A stretch of 64,000 bases of DNA from Acanthosepion pharaonis (Eukaryota > Mollusca > Cephalopoda > Sepiida > Sepiidae), in assembly GCA_903632075.3 (NCBI GenBank), contig CAHIKZ030005436.1:2033501-2097500 (forward strand), given 5' to 3'. The notes under the pieces are model-generated. The model was given only the letters and a program-made list of their open reading frames with translations, did no database searches and was not told the origin of the DNA. A program made the position numbers and the translations under genes. Of the stretch, positions 22,108 through 33,640 are shown one piece after another (the first letter of the stretch is position 1; each line of letters begins with the position of its first letter).

Positions 22108-23079
22108 GTGCGTGTGTGTGTACTATTTTTTAAATATATTTTTATACATATAATCGTTTGTTATCAACTACGAATACGAATTATCTTTAATCAGCTGCCG
22201 GTTCATAACGGTGAATACCATTGATTCGAAAAGCGGCTTCATCGAAAGCGTTAAACTGGTTCACATCACCGAAAAAAAATTTAAAAAAATAAAAACCAAA
22301 GAGAGATAACTTTTAAGATTTACATATTTATAATTGTTAATTTTATAGTTGCATATTTACAAGAATGAATGATTGACAAGTCAGTTGGTTTGTTTAAATA
22401 GATTATTAAATATTGAAATCAATTAACGTTAGGAAATTGACTGTCTTTTTTTTCAAGCAAAAAAAATAAAATATAAATAAAGAATACGATTAAAATTTAA
22501 ATATTAAAATAAATAAAAGAGTAACAAATTAATACATAAATCCTTTTTAAATATTTAATTTATTTAAGCATGTGTTTTGGATAAGACAAATATTTACATG
22601 GGTTTATATTTTTCTTTACTCGTTTTTAAATATTCTGCGAATAAAAACAAATTATTAAAGTAGTGATGAATTTATGGGAAAAGAGTTATTCATTATTGTA
22701 AATAAACAACAATTGAATTAAATGATGTAATTTTTAAATGATACATAATTTTAAGAAAAAACCTATTCAGTTACCTCACTTAAATTTCTAACTTTTGAAT
22801 TTACAATGAAGTAAACCATTGACGAATTTAAAATTCATTTTAGCGCTTACGGTAAAGCAAATTTTCACGCAAATGATATTCACTGTTGTGATTGGCAGCA
22901 GATCTACTGATCCAAGATGAGACAGGATAAAAAGACGTAGAATTTTCGTCAGTTGCTTCAAAGCGGGTAATTATAACCACTTAAAATGATTAAATGTGGT
23001 TTCTAATTTTTTAACAATTCAGCAAAAAAAAAAAAAATTCCCTTCGTGTGCACTGGTCTGATTATTTTTGGATGGAAAG
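22108..23079. other. No gene seen
   Basis: Very AT-rich; no frame or repeat recognised. Confidence 0.5.
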
Positions 23080-23735
23080 AGACAAAAATGATCTAATCAA
23101 AGCAAACGTCATTCCCAAAACCATGAATTAAATGACCCCCCCCCAAAAAAAATGTGAACAACAAATTGGAAATATCAAAATGAAACACGTACTGAAATTC
23201 AAATATCTGGCGAAGGTTTTAACAGAAGATGAATAATGCGACAGTGAAAAACCGAACGCGTATTGGAAAAGCAAAAGATGCTTTCTAAAATCTGAACAAT
23301 GCTTTAAGAAACATGAATATTCCATTAGAAACAACGAAAAAAGAGCTGAACTGTTATGAGATATCGATCATGTAATATGCCACTGAATAATAGACAATCT
23401 CCTCACAGCTGAAAAGAAGACTGAAGGCAACAGAGGTACTGAGAATATCACAGACGGAGCGGCTAAGATGCCTTAAAGGCACTTAATAAGAATGAGACAG
23501 CTGAAATTACTTGGCCGCATAATTAAGAAAGAGAGATTAGAAAATTTGAAACTCACAGGGGCGGGTGGATACCGGAGTTCGCGAACCTGACGAGATTGTG
23601 CGAATTGATGGCAGAATCGAGAGTGGGTGTAAGTATAGCAAAAAGTAAAATCTTGTTCTGAAGTAGGAAGTTGTGGAGAGCTATGATCATCGACGTCTGG
23701 TGGAAACGGCGCATATAATACAGTAACATAGAACG
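23080..23735 (+). pseudogene. RTE-like LINE, C-terminal fragment
   Basis: Mixed plus-strand frames give QIGNIKMKHVLKFKYLAKVL, TEDE, stop, CDSE, then TAEKKTEGNRGTE, RMRQLKLLGRIIKKERLENL, KLTGAGGYR and SCGEL. The order matches 6310-6890. Stops are frequent, the RT palm is absent, and only the thumb and C-terminal tail remain. Confidence 0.72.
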
Positions 23736-24229
23736 TAAAACTGATGACGAACTATACATTTTCGGAATTTTGGATTAAAAATTTTATTTACAAAAATTTC
23801 ATTCAGTATTCAATTTGAATGTGAATTGACACCCGGAAAACGAAAAAAAAAAAAACAACAAAAAAAAAAAAACAAAAAAACGATTGGCTGGGATCAAAAT
23901 ATCCTTTATTTATGATGCATAGAATCATTAAGCAAAATAAATCATTTTTAAATTTTCAAAATATTTTGTTAGGTAGACAACTGGAAAATTGCTATCATTT
24001 TATAACGCTTTTAAGAAAAAGCGGGATAATTTCATTCCTTGGAAACCATTCCTTCTGTAATAGACGCGAAATGGAATTTCGCCTTTCTGGTAACATGTAT
24101 GAAAATCTAATTCCGTCTTAATGATTGTCAGTTTCTCGTTAGGAAAGCCAGCAAGAATATAATGACTGTCAATTTCTCATTATTCAATATCACAATTCCC
24201 GTAACCTCTTAGAATCGTAGTGGCACCAC
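23736..24229. other. No gene seen
   Basis: AT-rich sequence with A-runs at 23846-23880. The 69-aa frame at 23912-24121 has no resemblance I can name. Confidence 0.45.
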
Positions 24230-24390
24230 GTCGACTGCAGCCATAGCAACAATATTGTTTCCAGCGCAAGATATCCTGACGGAGCCGAACACTCTCCTTA
24301 CTGGGTTTAATTCAATTTTTCTTCTCCTAGATTGGTTGCCTACCAACGCTATATGGCCCAATCTGTCCTGCTATTTATGCATATAGTTCA
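24230..24390 (-). repeat. SINE fragment (type B)
   Basis: tctcctagattggttgccta, the ccaacgctatatggcccaat segment and ctgtcctgctatttatgcat are the type B body reversed. Confidence 0.55.
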
Positions 24391-24511
24391 ATACATTTGA
24401 AAATGTATTAAACTATACTCAAATTTGAAAATGTATTAAACCATACTTAAATTTGAAAGTGTATTAAACCATACTCAAATTTGAAAATATATTAAACCAT
24501 ACTCAAATTTT
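24391..24511. repeat. 28-bp tandem repeat, about 4.2 copies
   Basis: Units read aaatttgaaaatgtattaaa followed by ccatactc, with one or two changes per copy. Confidence 0.9.
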
Positions 24512-24774
24512 CAAACAGCGAAGGAATGATTACGTTTGCCAAAATGCTGAAGTTTGTTACGCATTTAACCAGAAACTAACATTACAAATTCATTTACTTT
24601 AATCCAACTTCGGGATGAATGGCAGAAAGACAGAAACCTGTTGAAAACAGACAAAAATTCACACATTTTTTTTTTTATCAAAAATAAACTGAAACAAAGC
24701 ATTTAAAAATGTCATTTGATGATGTAAACGTTAAATTTGCTTCCAACATGATTCTTTTCGATACATTTACGTAT

Positions 24775-24858
24775 TCACTTATCCGGAATTTAGAATTATT
24801 CGAACGTATTTTTTCAACACGTCCAAAAAATGTCCGCATAATCGAGGACATACTGTAA
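24775..24858 (-). mobile_element. Tigger/pogo-like terminal repeat fragment
   Basis: The stretch ends tccgcataatcgaggacata and ctgta, resembling the Tigger end (cagtNtNtcctcgattatNcg in reverse). cttatccggaatttag lies inside. A similar end occurs at 58425-58525. No transposase is present. Confidence 0.5.
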
Positions 24859-25856
24859 CACAGTACTTGACGCCAGAAGGATTAGATTTAAGAATTTCAT
24901 TATCTAGTCCACTGAAGACAATATATTCCCACAAAAGGGCGACATTGATTTATTCAATCAAATAACTTCCATACAAAGAAAAATGCTTACGAACTGACGA
25001 TATTTTTCTATTATTTTTGTAAATTTAGATTTCGTATGAGTGTGCATGTAGTGGTTATCGATGCGGAAAAATGTCAGGTTCAAATGCCAGCCATTGTGTT
25101 GGCTTTCGGACAAATAGGAAAAGTATGAAAGCATGTATTTCTGAGAGTTAACAGCGGGCCAGAATGATCTCGTGTACACATTGCATAGCAAATAGTCTAA
25201 GCGAAGGACAACTTGAACTCAACACCGGGGTGAGCAAGGTGCAAGCAGCTCCAGCCTGTAAAAATCTAACCTGGTGATGTGGTGGACAAATAAGCCACAG
25301 GGGAGTCTACAGAGTGACCAACAATAATAAACAAGTATAAATACTCGGGCAATTATATTCTCCGTATGCAATACCATTGGTCGTGAAGATTAAACGGATA
25401 CCAGAAACAACTCTCCATCACACTTTTGCTCCCCAGTACTTTGTTTTATATTAAAGCACATATACAATCTAAGTAGATCGTAAAATGTCCACTTAAGTTT
25501 TAAATACTTATAGCGAATATATTAATTCAAAACTTGTCTATATAATACCTATGATCGGCTGTCAGGTCTAAGAAAAATATCAAATTTAAATTCATACATA
25601 GAAATTTTGCCAAAGCTTTGAAAAAATTGCCATCGTTTAAACTGGGCCAAAATTGGAGTTACTCATGTTTTTCTCCATCTAAATTTTAGAAATTGTTTGA
25701 GTAAATCCTATGTTTTAAAATATCTGCCAATTTTGTTGCTAATTCTAAACGAAATTAGATAGCTAGTTGAATCTTTTGAAAACCTATTTAAAACATAATT
25801 CATACATTTTCTTAATTTGAAGCACTTTCAATGAAAATGATTATTTTGAATATTTA
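24859..25856. other. No gene seen
   Basis: 25195-25330 is somewhat GC-richer and may be an unnamed repeat; otherwise nothing. Confidence 0.45.
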
Positions 25857-26055
25857 TAAGTATTTGATTTTTTTGACGGCATATAAGATGCACGGGTGTA
25901 TAAGACGCACCTAATTTTCAGCAGGGCAAATCAAGAAAATATTAGTAATTAGTAAAATTAGTAAACCTATATATGGCATATAAGACGCAGGGAAATTTTA
26001 AAAGATATTTTTAGTAAAAAAACAAAGTGCGCCTTATAAGCCGTCAAATACAGTA
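25857..26055. mobile_element. MITE-like element with ITRs
   Basis: The left end tatttgatttttttgacggc with atataagatgcac is mirrored by gtgcgccttataagccgtca with aatac at the right. Internal cataagacgcac-like phrases repeat. About 200 bp and non-coding. The superfamily is not determined and the target duplication is unclear. Confidence 0.65.
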
Positions 26056-26353
26056 GTTTAAATATTTAGCAATGAGAGTAAAATGTTTGAAGGTACATCA
26101 TGCGTATGTCAAGTAATTTTAGAAGAGGGTCTTTTCTAATTTGGTCTTCGCTTTTCCATCAAAAATCGCTGCATGGCGGTAAAGAATCATGTTGTCAAGA
26201 TATTTGCGTATTTTGCGATATTTGTGCAATCATGAATTTAAAATGAATAAAATTTATCACACCCAGCTGGAATATGTTCTCAGCTTAGCATGCTCAATTA
26301 CAATGCTGGTAAAGCTTAAGCAAACACGACTATCTTAATGAAGCTCTAGTACA

Positions 26354-26358
<5 letters not shown>

Positions 26359-26423
<65 letters not shown>

Positions 26424-26530
26424 TGTGTGTGTGTACTATTTTTAAATATATTTTCATACATACAATCCCTCTTCACCATCTACGAAGTTTTTTTCTTCTT
26501 GATTTTTATATATATATATATATATATATA
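26359..26530. repeat. Two (AT)n tracts with shared spacer
   Basis: AT at 26359-26420 and 26511-26530. Between them, gtgtgtgtactatttttaaa with tatattttcatacatacaat and ccctcttcaccatctacgaa repeats 21938-22005. Confidence 0.9.
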
Positions 26531-26560
26531 ATGTATTATGCTGAAATATATATATACCGA

Positions 26561-27414
26561 ATGTGATGGGTAAATTGTCGCCATTTTAAATTTTGAATTT
26601 GGCGCATGTGTGTTGTTTTTTTTATTATTATTTTGTCGACTGTAAAATATAGTAGGGTCAGTTGGGAATCGTTTGCAAGAAAAAGCGCACCATGACGCAA
26701 TTCATTCTGCTAGAAATTTGGAAACGGCATGCTGTAGCGCTTGACATCCGTGCCGATAGCTACTATGCAAACATTTCAATGTGTTTGGGTGCCAATTTCA
26801 TGACAGTGCAAAGCGGAATAAGGTGGACGAGTCTAATGGTGATTACGAAGGTACAGCAGCTCGGAAAACTGTCTATGACCGTTCCGATAAAAAAAGAACT
26901 CCCAAATTTGTTAGTGAGAGCCTAAGACTCAACAGTGGGGCCTACATAAAATGCTTTGAGGAGGTAGTGCTGCTCCGTATCAAGAGGATCGCTGCTGAAA
27001 GACATTATGTCTGGAAACAGGTCTCTGAATCCTGCCATACAAGCAAGTGAACACATTCATGACTGTCAGACAATTTCTGCTATCAGACCACCTCTTAACC
27101 TCGGATAACTCCCCAAACTGCAACCGCCTTATTATGCGGGCAGCGCAGTTAAGTGAGAGTCAAAAAATACTACTTGTAACAACAAAGATCAAATGAAGGC
27201 AAAATTATGGCAGTATTCACCAACTTAAAAAAGGAGACCGTTCAGAAGTTGTCTGGAGGCCGTTGATTAAGACAATGGCGATTTTATTGAAGAAATTTAC
27301 TCTTTAATACTTGAAGATATTTTTGTGTACTTTCAGTAAATATATCTTTTAAAATGAGATGTCAGTATTATTTCCATTATTGCATAATTTAGACGATAAT
27401 TTATCCATTACACA
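26561..27414 (+). mobile_element. Short mariner relic with ITRs
   Basis: The left end tgatgggtaaattgtcgcc (26562-26580) is mirrored by gacgataatttatccattac (27392-27411). Total length of about 850 bp is too short for a complete mariner, agreeing with the internal deletion in the transposase. Confidence 0.75.
26660..27310 (+). pseudogene. Mariner-like transposase, internally deleted
   Basis: The N-terminal part passes through two frames to VYDRSDKKRTPKFVSE, the linker after the HTH. It then jumps to LNSGAYIKCFEEVVLLRIKR, a segment normally over 100 residues further on (V...Y...L...V.PWI), HYVWKQ, then by frameshift CHTSK and a DNSPN-like box. It ends FTNLKKETVQK and DNGDFIEE near 27290. The region with the first catalytic Asp is deleted, and the later Asp box is changed to Q-VSE. 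Strongly inactive. Confidence 0.75.
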
Positions 27415-27427
27415 GACACATACACCG

Positions 27428-27433
<6 letters not shown>

Positions 27434-27460
<27 letters not shown>

Positions 27461-27468
27461 TGTATGAA
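27434..27468. repeat. (TATG)n microsatellite
   Basis: About eight TATG units. Confidence 0.95.
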
Positions 27469-27699
27469 TATAGACAAAAGGAAAATTTATCTCAGCCGAC
27501 ACGACTCGTCCATTGAGTGACTTTAAAATGGCAAATGTAAGGATTTCATATTGTTATAAGTTTTTATATGCAAGAGCAAAATGTTTTAAAGCATAGGCGC
27601 GGTCATGAATATTCATCAGATTAACGGAAGTTTCAGCCAAGAACATGGACATGATGTGATACAATTCAATTCCTAGTTAACAAAAATGAGTAGGTGATG

Positions 27700-27702
<3 letters not shown>
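27469..27702 (-). repeat. Type C repeat, degraded hammerhead site
   Basis: It is bounded by (TATG)n and (AT)n. On the minus strand gccattttaaagtcactcaa with tggacgagtcgtgtcggctg matches 33612-33571: the GCC/GGC outer stem and GUC/GAC stem II remain, but the CUGANGA and GAAAC core is destroyed. Confidence 0.5.

Positions 27703-27775
<73 letters not shown>
27703..27775. repeat. (AT)n(GT)n microsatellite
   Basis: About 62 bp AT followed by about 11 bp GT. Confidence 0.96.
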
Positions 27776-28069
27776 GTATATATATATGTATATATACATA
27801 TTTTTTCTATGTAAAACTAATGAATTCGATAAATTGTTGTGCATTAGGTCTCTTTTGGCTTCATAGATATCTATTTTATTTTAAATCTCTGCAAGTTTCC
27901 CCAATGTATTGCAAGGAACACATCTGTCAATTTATTTTCTAAAGGTAAACGACATAAAAACTGTTGATGAAAGGTTGTATTTAGAGAATAGTTTTCAAGA
28001 GCACCATATTCAGCGTTAAATTGCTCTTAAATTATTTTATCTATTCAACCGTTGTTATTAAATCAAACG

Positions 28070-28505
28070 TGATGTTCCATATGCCGTAGCCTTTCAGAAA
28101 GTGGGCGATTATGCCTTCTACAACTTCCATTCTTTTACAACTTTTAGTAAGATTTGTCTTTTTATCATCCCTTCATCTTTGGCCATAGATTAATACAAAC
28201 CTCTTGTGCATGTTACTCACTGTTTCTTTCTTACTTAGAGTGTTAAATTCTCCAAGACCACTTTCTTTCCAACTCTAATTATAAGCGTACTTTTGTATTC
28301 TGTTTTCTTTAAATCTTAATTATGACTCATATATTCAGTCCATAGTATTCTCAGCAGTCTTTTTTAAATCTACATTTCCGTTGCTTCCGACATTATCTTC
28401 ATCTGTGAGGAAATTTTTCAACATCCACTGCCATATAGGAGGACTGGTAGTTGAGCAATCTTTTCTTTGTTTCTAACGAAAGTTTCCTGTTTCTCAATAC
28501 TTTTA
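28070..28505 (-). pseudogene. RTE-like LINE, C-terminal fragment
   Basis: Minus-strand reading gives VLLYGSGC, KISSQMKI, EATEM, RLLRILWTEYMSHN and DLKKTEYKSTL, the same order as 3500-3910, then decays. Stops occur throughout. Confidence 0.65.
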
Positions 28506-30069
28506 TTTTTTAAAAAAATAGCTCTGTATTTAAATCTATTCTTTAAGAGAGACAAAAGTAAATTCGTCTTTTATACGGTAAAACAGAAGCTAAAGTGTAC
28601 ATAAAGCTTGCAAACGAGAAAAGTCGATAAGCAGTCTCTATATTCAATTTACATATTTCCGTTTTGATATGAAAATCCAGCTTATCTTCAGATACACTTA
28701 CGATACACAGCTGCTGACTCTGAAGGACAATTTTGATTCTCTGTGTGTCTCTCCATTCCTTAGTTTATGACAGTTGACATAAATGTTCTATGCACGTGCA
28801 AGCTGTCCACCTACGAAATAAGTTTGTGATGCTTCAAATGTACCCCAGGCTGTGCCGGGTAGAGCGACGGTTGTCACGATTCTACCATCGATTAATATTA
28901 GAGATTTCACCTGTTTTTGCTGATAAGACTTCTTGTTTGGGCGAATCAGTTGATATTTTCTGAAGGTACAAATTAGCGGTTATTGAGGCTTACTTTAAAA
29001 TAATTTCTTTATTTAATCATAAAGTATGAATGTAAACCCGGAAAGCATCAGCACAACATAGCTTCCTGATATACCTTCATATAATACATTACGTCTATTT
29101 TCTTTCATGTGCAGCTTGCAATCAGAGCTCTCTAAATATTTTCTCCTTTATAGGCTCTCATCTATTTTTATTCTCATACGATCGTTGCATCAACTTTGTT
29201 CTCCTATCTATTTACATAAGCTCATTAGATCGGTGACTGGATTTTCCTTTGCCTTCAGTATGTCCTATGTGTTAAATTATTGTTATGGTAACTTACCCAT
29301 AATAATAATGGACTATTCCTAGACATTATAAATACTGCGCCACTCAAGAGGTATGAAGATATGTGTAAGACGAGGAGAGATAATTGAGAGCATATTGTAA
29401 GGACATTGGAATAGTGATACTTGTCGAGACAACATAGTTCACTCTAACCAAATCTGATAGTCATTACTCATACTTCTACTTCTTTGTATTATATTTCTGT
29501 TGTAATATATCTTTGTATTCCATACCTGTGTTCGTGTTATTCTTTCATTGGTTCTTGGACCATCACTGTGGTACAAGGAACTTGGACCATAACAATTATC
29601 CAAGCCCATCTTCGAAATTTCAAATATTTCTGATTCTTACGTGCAATGTTCGCATGGTTTCTATTTTTCGTAAAACTTCCTCATTTGTCACATACAGCGC
29701 CCATGATATCCTTCTGACTAAATAGCTGTTGTCTCAAATATCTTCATCTGTGAGAAATGATATTAACAAATTTCAAACTTCATAATTAAATCAAGAGAAT
29801 GATGAAATTATAATTGCTTATCTGCATTTATTTATTTGACAATGTATGTCATATTATCAAGTTTACTATAAAAATTATTGCGGGCCATTTTGTTTGAAAT
29901 AAAAAATTTTTGTTAATAATTTCACTACAAAATGTATTTTTATTCTTCTCTAGTATTTTGATTTATTTTAGTGGTTCATTATTTTCTCCCAGCTGGGACT
30001 CTAACAGGCGCTAATACACTGGCTAATGGTGGACCTAGAAATAACAACAATTAAGAGATAATTTCATAC
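28506..30069. other. 1.5 kb without clear genes
   Basis: Frames at 29107-29322 and 29513-29725 have hydrophobic, low-information products. I found no family match and no splice context. Confidence 0.45.
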
Positions 30070-30424
30070 TGCACAAAGCCTTCAATCACCTGGCATCTTG
30101 GTTTTATATCGGCTTCAGTCATTTTCCCACCGCCGTTATGTAGCTTCGCTGTACCTTTCCTATAAATAATTTCCGGTTAAGTGTTCTGATGAACATTACT
30201 CTATGGTAACGGGAATTTATTAATTTAAACGCGGTACTATATTGACAAGGAGGTCTCATCATTTTAAACTTGAATTGATTAGATGTAACCGTAGTTTATG
30301 TACTAACACCTTCCTTTCTCGCACTTCTCGCTTGTGGAACTCTCTCCCGGATTGTTGCTTTTTAGCTAACTTTGATCGTCAAAAATTTAAATGCAAAGTC
30401 AATCATTATCTACTGTCGTCTTGA
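30070..30424 (+). pseudogene. Jockey/CR1-like LINE, C-terminal end
   Basis: The last 60 residues are in one clean frame: HHFKLELIRCNRSLCTNTFL, SRTSRLWNSLPDCCFLANFD and RQKFKCKVNHYLLSS, then a stop at 30422-30424. R...F..FF.RTS.LWNSLP...F....F....N..L is the hallmark end of this LINE family. Upstream (30110-30200) the ...cggcttcagtcattttccca segment continues the protein in other frames. It is the best-preserved C-terminus of the six copies in the window. Confidence 0.78.
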
Positions 30425-31108
30425 TTCCTCTTCTTTTATTTTTCTTTCTCCTTAATGTTTTCTGTTTCTTTTTCTTATATTCTTTCACATTCAGTAACCA
30501 CTTGTATCTTATTGGCTTTATCGTTTTGCTTGGAGTGAAATTATTTAAAAAGAAAAGGTGGGGAGATTACGATCAAAATGAATAAAATAAGAATTTTTAG
30601 AAAATTATTTAAATTTTTATAAAATTGTTAGATAATTCTTTAAATATATATATATGTATATTTTCTTTATCCATATCAAAATATGATTTAAATAAACTAT
30701 AAATTCTTTTCTTTTGTTATATGACAGCAGTTATTATGCACCAATGTATCTTGGTTGGCTCGGATCTTGTAAGAAAGAAGTAGGAACAGTGACTTCGGGA
30801 TGGTTAATTGTTAAACTGAAATATCCCACCAACTACCCACCAACTACCCACAACTGATAGAGCATAACTACCTACGTGATACTTTCAAGTAAAATAAGCA
30901 CTAATTTTTTTAGGGGAACTTAGAAGGAGGGAAATGAGAAACGTGAAACAAAGAATACCCGATTCAAAAATATATCGAAATAATTAATTTCCGATGTAAA
31001 GAATTAATTCCTATTCATAATAATCAGATTGAAGAGGATATGAGGCGAATCATTAATGAAAGATGAATAAGTCTTCAAAGAAAATAATAAGAGTAGATAT
31101 ATCGCCAC
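30425..31108. other. No gene seen
   Basis: AT-rich; a short accaactacccaccaactac run lies at 30832. Confidence 0.5.
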
Positions 31109-31392
31109 GTTCACAATCCTTCCCGGTCTTTGAGCAAGAGTAGGGGTTTGTCCTTTTTTCTTGTTTAGGATTAGGTTATCCGGTACATTCTGAAGACTGT
31201 TTCAACTCTATATAGCTAACGTCTGCGCCTCGAATCTGAAATGTTATTTACTATTTATTTGTTTATTTTTCCTTCAATAGGAGTAGACAGGTTCACATAC
31301 TGTCCAGATTACACTCCTTCACGGTCTTTCGAACAGAAGTAGAATTTATCCCTTGTTTCCTGTCTCTAGATCGTTCTAAAGACTTCTTATTC
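31109..31392. repeat. Diverged direct repeat, two copies
   Basis: 31109-31201 and 31300-31392 share tccttcNcggtcttt, a gNagtagNNNttNtcc core and a ttctgaagact-like end, about 190 bp apart. No function inferred. Confidence 0.6.
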
Positions 31393-32231
31393 TTATCCAC
31401 CTCCAGCAGCACTTTACGTATTAGTAGCATCATTACCTTGCTTAGGATGAAATGATATAAAGAAATATATAATATAAATAATATTAATAACAAATAAGAA
31501 AAAATAAAATGACAATCACTTCCCTAGGAGACGTTGCAGCCCCCCACTACTTTAACTCATAGATTCAAGGATAAAATTCTGTACTCCCTGAAATAAACTT
31601 TATTGGAAACAAAGTCTACATTAATTCTTCCTCTTCTGTGAATATTAATCTAAAATGATTTGATTGTCAGAGAGGAAAGTTCAAATATTTTTCAATTCGA
31701 GTATTTCTATGTGATATCTGCTGTGCTTTGCTGAATAAATTGCCCTTGAGAAAGAAACAGAGAATCATAATGTGGTGGAAAAAGAGAATGAAATCGACGC
31801 AGGCACACATGGGAGTTCGACAACTAGACAATCAAAGAGAGATCGAAGGGCGAAATGTTACAAATTGTAGTTTTAGCATTTCTGATTTAGAGCATAATTT
31901 CCACGTCAGTGGAGTATTTTTCACAAGAAATTAAAATTGATTTTAATTCTTGAGGGAATTCTCGTTTAAAACATGATAAATGTGTATGGGCGCTCAGCTG
32001 CGTTTTATTGAAATTTCAAAAGGTGCATTTACGTTAAAGCAAATACAATCATTAACTTACTTTCCCATAAAACCATTTAATAAAATTCATTTACGAACTC
32101 AGTAATTGTAGAAAACTTCAAAAACTCTTTAATTCTAGCTAGAGTTTTTAAACTACACTTATAAATGTTTCATATATTGTTGTAACCAAGGGAAAATTAC
32201 TGAATAGAATAATCACACTATAGTTGGTAAT
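31393..32231. other. No gene seen
   Basis: AT-rich; the frame 31728-31934 (68 aa, basic N-terminus) has no recognisable domain. Confidence 0.45.
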
Positions 32232-32369
32232 GGTTATTTTCTAAGCGTAGCTTAGATGTTGCACAAGACCGAAAGTACGAGGCACCTAGTGAGGTTCGAA
32301 TTCATTTTCAGACGTAAATGATTTAGAGAGACAAGTTTGCTAACCATTATACCACGCCGAGGTGCCCCA
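32232..32369 (-). repeat. tRNA-derived SINE (type A)
   Basis: On the minus strand: gggcacctcggcgtggtata-like start, atggttagcaaacttgtctc, B-box-like gaattcgaacctcactaggt, and end gctacgcttagaaaat. It is a single copy. Confidence 0.88.
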
Positions 32370-32684
32370 CGACGTTTGGTAATGAACGATATTACTTAGA
32401 ACAACACATATAAGATTCACCAGAGACGCGTAGAACAAGTAGTCAACTGCTAGAAATGAATGAAATAAAATCCACAATGAATCTCCAACTGCAGACCAAC
32501 ATACAGTTCACTTGTTTTTTTGTTTAAATATCTTAGACATTAAGAAAATAATTAAAATACAATAATTTTCGATTCTCTATATTAAGTCAAAATAAATCTG
32601 TTTTCTTTGGTGGACAGGGTTTTTTTTTTATTGAAAATTGAATTTATTTGTAATTTTCATTTTTTATAATCAATTCTTCTCAAG

Positions 32685-32735
32685 CAAGGCGATAAAAGCT
32701 TCTGAAATGGAAAGTGTTACTGAAAGTGAACGAAT
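32685..32735 (-). repeat. Possible 3' tail of the jockey/CR1-like LINE
   Basis: gcaaggcgataaaagcttct with gaaatggaaagtgttactga resembles gaaaggcaataaagccacta with ggggttactaag at 61118-61155. Confidence 0.35.
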
Positions 32736-32934
32736 CCGATAGGACAATAAAAGATCAGAATGGAAGGAGACGACGATTTGACATCACATGTAATATTCGA
32801 AAGAACGTAGTTTAAATATGTTTTTGGACATGAGGGTCCGTCAGAATAGCTGCTCAATAGATAGTCCATTATTTCTTGGATTTACAATAATCATCACACG
32901 GAACGGATATTTTTTTATAAAAGTGTATGAAAAT

Positions 32935-33037
<103 letters not shown>

Positions 33038-33318
33038 CATGAATAATAATTTCGGTTGTAATTTCTTTCGTGAATGTATTTAAATATTCAATTCTTTAGT
33101 TCGATGGCTTTTTTAGAAATGAAATCAATTCGTGCAGACAAAAGGAAGAGGGAGGGGAAAAGAAAAAAAAATGTAAAAGGAAAAGTTTTATAATAAAAGA
33201 GGAAGAAAGAAAAAGAAAAGTCTTTTCTTATTCTTATTGTTTCGCTCTGTTACTTACATTGAGCTTTCTTTGGATTAATGTCCTACTGGGATCTATCCCT
33301 AACAATTACCAATTGATG

Positions 33319-33320
<2 letters not shown>
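33038..33320 (-). repeat. Type D repeat, one element between two microsatellites
   Basis: Its 283 bp are bordered by (GA)n/(AT)n and by (AT)n from 33321. On the minus strand the order is: attaatccaaagaaagctca with atgta (33295-33260), a pyrimidine-rich middle, then CTAAAGA (33099-33093), a GAAT...ATTC stem, and GAAA (33069-33066). It then reads ...aaattacaaccgaaattatt to the border. The hammerhead site is decayed: G5 of the core is A and the cleavage triplet is ACA. It fixes the natural limits of the type D unit. Confidence 0.65.

Positions 33321-33361
<41 letters not shown>
33321..33361. repeat. (AT)n microsatellite
   Basis: About 41 bp of AT separating type D and type B repeats. Confidence 0.96.
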
Positions 33362-33364
<3 letters not shown>

Positions 33365-33509
33365 GGGTGGACTGATGAGTGCGTTTAGTATGAAACAGTC
33401 TATCGACGATAAGTGTTGACTTCAATGTTCACTTTTATATTTGCATAAATTCTATCTCTGATATTGAACAATTTATCCCATAAATATAGCATAGCTTAAA
33501 ACTATATTT

Positions 33510-33512
<3 letters not shown>
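33362..33512 (+). repeat. Hammerhead-bearing short repeat (hhB), between (AT)n tracts
   Basis: About 150 bp. It starts gggggtggactgatgag, passes through ttgacttcaatgttcacttt and tatctctgatattgaacaat, and ends at (AT)n. The same element occurs in the opposite orientation at 52896-53058, also between (AT)n tracts. Confidence 0.7.
33372..33400 (+). ncRNA. Hammerhead-ribozyme-like motif (hhB, copy 1)
   Basis: CTGATGA (33372-33378) is exact. Stem II GTGC/GTAT (G-U, U-A, G-U, C-G) encloses GTTTA. GAAA is at 33392-33395, followed by C-A-G-U-C. Compared with the 53006-53039 copy, four bases of stem III (CCTG) are deleted, so this copy probably cannot fold a normal stem III. Confidence 0.45.

Positions 33513-33541
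<29 letters not shown>
33513..33541. repeat. (AT)n microsatellite
   Basis: About 29 bp of AT between two hammerhead-like repeats. Confidence 0.95.
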
Positions 33542-33543
<2 letters not shown>

Positions 33544-33640
33544 AAAAAGACAATAGGAAAGTTGTATGTAGCTTTAGCCGACGCGTTTCGTCCGATGTGG
33601 ACTTCTCATGGCAAAAAAGAAATTAAGTTTTTGCAACAAA
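33542..33640 (-). repeat. Type C repeat, hammerhead-bearing end
   Basis: It begins directly after (AT)n. The motif-bearing part matches 27469-27535. The far end is not defined; AT-rich sequence continues to about 33900. Confidence 0.55.
33571..33612 (-). ncRNA. Hammerhead-ribozyme-like motif (type C)
   Basis: On the minus strand: outer stem GCC (33612-33610) with GGC (33579-33577), and core ATGAGAA (CUGANGA with C3 and G8 changed). Perfect stem II GTCC/GGAC closes around ACATC. GAAA (33589-33586) is followed by the self-complementary CGCG and then UC, giving the GUC triplet. CGCG can pair between two molecules, as known for minimal hammerheads that work as dimers. The two core changes suggest this copy is inactive. 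Confidence 0.5.
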
